Part shown: piece after piece, positions 7,283-11,510 of the stretch
Position numbering within the stretch: the stretch's first letter is position 1
Layout of the letters: each line of letters starts with the position of its first letter
Assembly (NCBI GenBank): GCA_029557025.1
Contig: JAKPRU010000346.1
Location: 1 to 11,510 of the forward strand
Source of the DNA: Candidatus Omnitrophota bacterium
Lineage (GTDB): Bacteria; Hinthialibacterota; Hinthialibacteria; Hinthialibacterales; JAKPRU01
Reading direction: 5' to 3'
Length of the DNA: 11,510 bases
Position numbers and translations under genes: made by a program
The notes under the pieces: model-generated
What the model was told of the DNA's origin: nothing
The model's input: the letters and a program-made list of their open reading frames with translations, nothing else
The model's database searches: none

Positions 7283-9964
7283 TCAGTATCGTACTGAACT
7301 CTCGACATATTCCCCGGATTTGCCTAACACGTAGACATATCCGTCGTGACAGGGGACGATGATTTCGGATTTCCCGTCTGCGTTCATGTCTGCCGCGATC
7401 GGCGAGAACTGTGCCGCCGGGTAGCTTGCGTATCCCGCTCCGGCGGGCAAATCCGCCATCCAAACAACATGTGGACAACCGTTGTCGTCGCCCAGGGCGA
7501 TCAATCCGCCGTGGCTTGTAGCGAGAATAAACTCTAACCGGCCGTCTCCGTCAACGTCCATTGTGCATGTCTCCGCAATGGAGGCATGCGCATTATACTC
7601 CCAGCGGGAGGTTCCGTCGGCTACATTGATGCAACCGAAATACCCGTTCTGTCGCCCGACTCCGAGGAGCCATTCGCCATGTTCTGTCCGCAGAAAGCCT
7701 TCGGCTGCATAACGGCTTTCACCGACCACCGGTAACTTGTACCACTTCCGGCGGGCCGCAATCGACATAGCTCCCTGGAAATAGTGGCCCCCGACGAGGC
7801 AAACGGTCGGGTCCCCGGTAGCTTCTTCCAGAATCGCCGTTAGCGTATACAGTCCCTGGCTGGATTGATGAAATATATCCGGAGGAAAGGACGGACCGCA
7901 CAGAAATCTTCCATTCTGTCCGCTGATAATTCCATAATAATCAGGGATAGTGACAATGAGATCGTCAAATCCATCCCCCAGGTAGTCGTATACAGCGGCA
8001 GGTTGGTGTGTCGGCCCCCAATAGCGACCAAGGGATGTGTCGCTTTTCTCCCAAACGATCCGTCCTGTTAATCCGTCTACTACGGTGCTTCGGACGAGCG
8101 GAAGTCCTGCCCACACATAGAGATCCGGGGTCGATTTTCCGGTAAACCGTCCGGCACGGACATAGAACGGCTTCATCGTCCATGGCAGACCGGAAACCGC
8201 GGGAATCGGGAACACAGATCTCCAGAGAAGTCGGTTTCCCAGGGCGGGAGTGAGCGCCTGAATAACGGGCGTTTGTGTCATACTGACTTGGCCGGTGATG
8301 ATCTCCGAGTAGCCGTCGCCATCCAGATCAGCGATGGCGGGGAGACCGCTGGATTGATATTGTGCGATTTCCTCATTCCTGCCGTTGTCACCAATTGTAA
8401 ATACGCGCAGTATCGGCGTGGAATAAACGAGGAGTTCGTTTCTTCCATCGCCGGTCAAATCCGCGGCCAGAAGGGTCGGGTACTGGGAGGCTGCAATCTT
8501 CGGTACCTTCGAGAAGTCAGGCCCGACAACAGGGACATCGGGCGACAGCACCTCCGTGATACCCTGCACGCTATCATACGCCAAGGCGAATTTCTGACCC
8601 CCCCGTTCAAAGCGGAGGTAATGGCTAGTGTTCTCAAGGGCTACGGTCGGGCGGATGAAAGTTGCCGATGGATCCTGCCACACCACCTCGAAATCACCAT
8701 TCTCTATTTTTAGAAGTTGCGCGCCCTTCCATACACTCTGTGTCGGATCGGTTGACAGATTGACTGCAACCTCTGCTTTCCCGTCCCCATTAAGATCATA
8801 GACAGCAAATGCTACGGCGCCGGGCTTCCGGTAAATCAATTCACCGGTCATCGCATCGTACACTCGAACCAGCCACTGGTTTTCGTTCTCGGAATTATAC
8901 ATGGAAGCAATAATCTCTAATCGGCCGTTTCCGTCTACATCCGCATGGGGCGGTTCCGGCCAGGTAGAAACGATCTTCCGAGTCGCAGTTTCGTCCGGCC
9001 ACCCATGAACCCAGGCCAACTCCAGTTTCCCGTTGTTGTTGTGCAATACCTCCTGGTGGTGGCTAAAATCAGCGATGCACAGGAAGTCCTCGCGGCCGTC
9101 GCCGCCGTTCGGGTCCAGATCGACGAATTTGACCAAGCCATAGCTGCGAATGTTACCTGGTGAAGGATCCCATCCGATAAATTGTTTGACAACGCCGGTT
9201 CTGGCATCGAGGAGCCACATTCGGCTATGGGTCTCAACAGCCAGTTCATCCGTCCCGTCACTGTCGAGATCCGTCCGCAATAACGTGGGAAAGCAGGTGT
9301 AATCATGGAAGGCATATCGCCATTGCTGCGCAGGTGGTTGGCCCGGCTGAACAAAATCAAATAAAGTGATATAGCCGTTTTCGGCATCGGGCGGATAGCC
9401 CTGCATCAAAACCACCACCTGTTTGGTCTGTTTCTCGGGGAAGACGTCTACAATATGAAGATACCAGGCATAGGACATCGGCTCGACATCGTAGCTCCAA
9501 AGAAGGCTCCCATCCTCAAGGGACACAAGAACGGCCGCGCTGTACGGATCGGCAGTTCGTCCGGCTTTGAGGGCAATCTCTACGCGACCGTCCAGATCAA
9601 GATCCTCCGCGGCCTCGATGGATGTGAAGTTCAATCCCGGCGGGTGGGATCTCCAAATTTCCCGGCCACCCGTACTAAAACAATGCAGCGCGCCTCCGAC
9701 AATACACAAGCCCCAGGTTTCTGTACCGTCCGGCGCAACGACAGCCCGCATGGATGGGCGAGAGGGAGAGATCGGCACAGCGGACAAAATCGAAGGCGGA
9801 TCCACCATCTCGCCGGGTAGCGGTTGGATTGTAGTCAAATGCGGATTCTGGCGAGGCTCGGGCCAGTCGCCGGGCGCCGCACAGGTGACGACCGCCGTAA
9901 TGAAAAGGAGAAGAAAGGCGGTGGCTATCATTTGCGTGATGCCGAGTTGTGCAGAACTACTCAT
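7283..9964 (-). CDS. Secreted FG-GAP/VCBS-type calcium-loop beta-propeller protein, copy B
   Basis: Predicted exported protein of 893 residues, a close full-length paralogue of the next gene downstream; function unknown. The N-terminus has a hydrophobic signal segment (MIATAFLLLFITAVVTCA) followed by the shared APGDWPEPRQNP. The Cys before the cleavage region is preceded by VVT, which is not a good lipobox, so a lipoprotein is not favoured. Ten calcium-loop motifs lie near residues 121, 232, 282, 342, 390, 502, 546, 660, 803 and 859; the third is enlarged to DLDPNGGDG. PQQ-like strands alternate with them: GGALHCFSTGG, DGSLLWSYDV, GLTGRIVWE, DGTSRWEYN, DGYVYVLG. Blocks such as LLGVGRQNG, VCLVGGHYF and LHN-preceding HHQEVL are nearly the same as in copy A. 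The C-terminus carries about 13 more residues than copy A. The ATG at 9964 has AAGGAG six bases upstream; a GTG at 9994 in the same frame would give an implausible extension. It lies 126 bases downstream of the solute-binding gene. Confidence 0.9.
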   Translation of the reverse strand: MSSSAQLGITQMIATAFLLLFITAVVTCAAPGDWPEPRQNPHLTTIQPLPGEMVDPPSILSAVPISPSRPSMRAVVAPDGTETWGLCIVGGALHCFSTGGREIWRSHPPGLNFTSIEAAEDLDLDGRVEIALKAGRTADPYSAAVLVSLEDGSLLWSYDVEPMSYAWYLHIVDVFPEKQTKQVVVLMQGYPPDAENGYITLFDFVQPGQPPAQQWRYAFHDYTCFPTLLRTDLDSDGTDELAVETHSRMWLLDARTGVVKQFIGWDPSPGNIRSYGLVKFVDLDPNGGDGREDFLCIADFSHHQEVLHNNNGKLELAWVHGWPDETATRKIVSTWPEPPHADVDGNGRLEIIASMYNSENENQWLVRVYDAMTGELIYRKPGAVAFAVYDLNGDGKAEVAVNLSTDPTQSVWKGAQLLKIENGDFEVVWQDPSATFIRPTVALENTSHYLRFERGGQKFALAYDSVQGITEVLSPDVPVVGPDFSKVPKIAASQYPTLLAADLTGDGRNELLVYSTPILRVFTIGDNGRNEEIAQYQSSGLPAIADLDGDGYSEIITGQVSMTQTPVIQALTPALGNRLLWRSVFPIPAVSGLPWTMKPFYVRAGRFTGKSTPDLYVWAGLPLVRSTVVDGLTGRIVWEKSDTSLGRYWGPTHQPAAVYDYLGDGFDDLIVTIPDYYGIISGQNGRFLCGPSFPPDIFHQSSQGLYTLTAILEEATGDPTVCLVGGHYFQGAMSIAARRKWYKLPVVGESRYAAEGFLRTEHGEWLLGVGRQNGYFGCINVADGTSRWEYNAHASIAETCTMDVDGDGRLEFILATSHGGLIALGDDNGCPHVVWMADLPAGAGYASYPAAQFSPIAADMNADGKSEIIVPCHDGYVYVLGKSGEYVESSVRY

Positions 9965-10090
9965 GGGGAACTCCTTGCTGTGTTCGGTCGGCACTAGCCG
10001 ATCCGGTTGTCATTGGACATCAAAAGACCGCGAAAGCGCCTGAATCTTTCTGTGGGTACTCAACAAAGAACATCTCAAGGCATTCGATTT
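9965..10090. other. Intergenic spacer between solute-binding gene and propeller copy B
   Basis: This 126-base spacer lies between co-directional genes. I find no convincing promoter pair and no hairpin with a T-run on the minus strand, so read-through from the solute-binding gene is likely. A short inverted repeat at 9988-10001 is the only structure seen. Confidence 0.4.
9971..9976 (-). promoter_or_regulatory. Ribosome binding site of propeller copy B
   Basis: AAGGAG on the minus strand, six bases before the ATG at 9964. It settles the start against the upstream in-frame GTG at 9994. A small perfect inverted repeat (TCGGC-TAGT-GCCGA, 9988-10001) lies 11 bases further upstream; its five-base stem is too short to be called a regulator. 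Confidence 0.75.
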
Positions 10091-11510
10091 TCATTCCGAA
10101 ACTCCTGCGTCCGCCTGGGGTGTCAAATTGAGTTTCTCGTAAGTCCTGTCAGCGGCCTCTTTGATTCCGACGAATAACCGTCGCCCGCCCTCTTCCGGGG
10201 TGATTTTCTGATAGATGACCTGCTCCATAATACCGAATCCGGTTTTGCGAAGCCAGTTGATGACGTGCATGTTGACAGCCTGGTATGCGGCGAAATCCGG
10301 GGCTGTAGCAGGATCGACCCCTAATGTGTGCCAAAGGCCGGAATCCATTACCTCATTGTAGTATTTCACCCAGCGATCGTTCATATCTATCAACTCAGGA
10401 AAGATTTTTCCGAATCGTTCGGGTTCGGGTGGAAGATGCCGGAAGAAGCGCATCTGCGACCGCGCGAGATGAACCGGGTGCGTGAGGAACAAGGCCACGC
10501 GACAGGCATTCCGTGTGTGGGCATCCCCTTTGTAAGAAGACTGTTTAAGCACGCTGAAACCGTACACGCCGGCCGACGGGCTTGGCCGGTCACCTTTCCG
10601 GAGAGTAGGCATCCAGAACGAGGTCAGGTCGGGGAACGGATTCGGTTTCTTGACGCCTTGCTTTACTTCGAGGTCCCAAAGATCTTTGTAAACTTTGGGC
10701 GCCCAGGGAATGGAGCCGAACATCATTCCCACCTTCTGCTGTGTAATGAGTTCATCGAGGAGTTCATAAGTAGTCATGGAAAGGTAATTGGGATTCCAGC
10801 TTTTATCGACGTTAATCAATTGATGGTACAGGAGGCACAGCCGGTAAAAATGATCTTCCGTCAATCCGGGGTGGCGGGTCCAACGCTTCGTTTGTTCATC
10901 GTAGCCGAGGAGCTGCGCCGTGGCGATCTCTTTGCCGTAAATGGCGGGACCGAATTCGTTGAGCAGAAGATGTTCCATGTGCGACAGAGCGGAGGCATAT
11001 CCCCATCGATCGGTTTTCCCGTCGCCGTCGATATCCCTGGTCATTCGTTTGCACGCATCGCGGAATTGATCGAATGTCCATCCGTTGCGCCGAATCTCAT
11101 CGTCGTCATACCCTGCTTCGAGGAGCATGGTTCTGTTGGCGAGCATAACGCCGCCGTAGCAGTAGCGATAAAGAGGGAAAACATAGGCCTTTCCGTTGCG
11201 GACGGCAGACCTTTCCACCACGGGACCCATGGCTTTCAGGTGTTCGACAGGCAGGATGTCTTCCGGGATGGGGGCGGCAAGATCAAGAGATTTGCCGCTG
11301 GATTCCAGCGCCTGAAGAGTCTCGAAACCGCTGGTACAGACATCGGGCGGTTGGCCGCTCGCGATGGCGACACGCAGTTTGCTGTCATATCCGGAGTGGC
11401 TCATAATGGCGAGTTTCATTTTCACGTTCGGATGTGTGGCGTTCCAGCAATCCTGTAATTCATAGTAGTAGGCTTCATCCGGCGTGCCCAGCATTTCATT
11501 AATCCAGACA
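10091..11510 (-). CDS. Family-1 extracellular solute-binding protein, N-terminus outside window
   Basis: Predicted periplasmic, sugar-type binding protein of an ABC importer. The frame stays open to the window edge, reading VWINEMLGTPDEAYYYELQD, the usual first strand and helix of the family. Start codon and signal peptide therefore lie beyond 11510, and the ATG at 11492-11494 is internal. Family features counted from that ATG are WNATHPNVKMKL (17-28), YDSKLRVAIASGQPPDV (36-52), RNGKAYVFPLY followed by MLANRTMLLEAGYD (99-130), GWTFDQFRDACKRMT (138-152), and KVGMMFGSIPWAP. A calcium-loop element, DIDGDGKTDRWGY, is at 154-166 and is common in this family. The C-terminus ends soon after a helix with TYEKLNLTPQADAGVSE. 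Importer permeases do not follow it; two secreted propeller genes do, on the same strand. The ligand is unknown but most likely a carbohydrate. Confidence 0.9.
   Translation of the reverse strand, partial: VWINEMLGTPDEAYYYELQDCWNATHPNVKMKLAIMSHSGYDSKLRVAIASGQPPDVCTSGFETLQALESSGKSLDLAAPIPEDILPVEHLKAMGPVVERSAVRNGKAYVFPLYRYCYGGVMLANRTMLLEAGYDDDEIRRNGWTFDQFRDACKRMTRDIDGDGKTDRWGYASALSHMEHLLLNEFGPAIYGKEIATAQLLGYDEQTKRWTRHPGLTEDHFYRLCLLYHQLINVDKSWNPNYLSMTTYELLDELITQQKVGMMFGSIPWAPKVYKDLWDLEVKQGVKKPNPFPDLTSFWMPTLRKGDRPSPSAGVYGFSVLKQSSYKGDAHTRNACRVALFLTHPVHLARSQMRFFRHLPPEPERFGKIFPELIDMNDRWVKYYNEVMDSGLWHTLGVDPATAPDFAAYQAVNMHVINWLRKTGFGIMEQVIYQKITPEEGGRRLFVGIKEAADRTYEKLNLTPQADAGVSE

Larger units (their letters stand above)
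4633..9964 (-). repeat. Tandem gene duplication of the propeller genes
   Basis: The two adjacent genes encode proteins that align from the mature N-terminus (APGDWPEPRQNP) to the C-terminal DGYVYxLG, with the same ten calcium-loop positions in the same order. By eye roughly half of the aligned residues match. DNA-level similarity is visible in places, such as the segment encoding HSRMWLLD near 6515 and 9220. The copies differ most in the middle segment (5818-6057 against 8483-8758), so the duplication is old enough for each to have specialised. Confidence 0.9.

Noticed and set aside
7283..9964. Propeller copy B as a lipoprotein
   Set aside because: The candidate Cys is preceded by VVT, which lacks the small residue expected at -1 of a lipobox, and copy A has no matching Cys at the mature N-terminus.
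10328..11458. Long open frame on the plus strand opposite the solute-binding gene (376 codons)
   Set aside because: It is antisense to a strong family match, with no recognisable motif of its own.

Overview
The window reads as ordinary chromosomal DNA from an uncultured, probably Gram-negative environmental bacterium. Moderately GC-rich codon use, predicted secreted beta-propeller proteins, a family-1 sugar-type solute-binding protein and a URO-D/corrinoid-type methyltransferase suggest lineages such as Hydrogenedentota, Sumerlaeota, Lentisphaerota or other PVC/FCB-adjacent phyla. That placement is inference from gene style; no rRNA or marker gene is present. I see no tRNA, rRNA, CRISPR array, insertion sequence or phage gene.

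Left part (1-2968): the 3' end of an HDOD-domain regulatory gene runs rightward and its stop codon interlocks with the stop of a leftward mgtE magnesium transporter gene. Upstream of mgtE on the same strand is an ABC-2 type permease of the Wzm/TagG/KpsM polysaccharide-export class, without its usual ATPase gene beside it.

Centre (2969-4632): a 178-base divergent intergenic region separates the permease from a rightward gene for a URO-D superfamily protein. That protein carries a His-x-Cys...Cys triad like the zinc site of MtaA/MtbA methylcobamide methyltransferases and lacks the HemE N-terminal signature. A 307-base convergent intergenic region follows, holding only short inverted repeats.

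Right part (4633-11510): a leftward run of three genes. First in transcription order is a family-1 extracellular solute-binding protein whose N-terminus lies beyond the window. Then come two large tandem paralogues (893 and 871 residues), each a signal-peptide protein with ten Asp-rich calcium-loop motifs of FG-GAP/VCBS type mixed with PQQ-propeller-like Trp/Gly motifs. The two paralogues are 34 bases apart and are almost certainly co-transcribed; the solute-binding gene is 126 bases upstream and probably belongs to the same unit. No membrane permease of a sugar ABC transporter follows the binding protein here. The most interesting feature of the window is this module: a binding protein followed by duplicated secreted calcium-loop propellers of unknown ligand. 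One copy has lost a structured segment to an Ala/Ser/Pro-rich linker.
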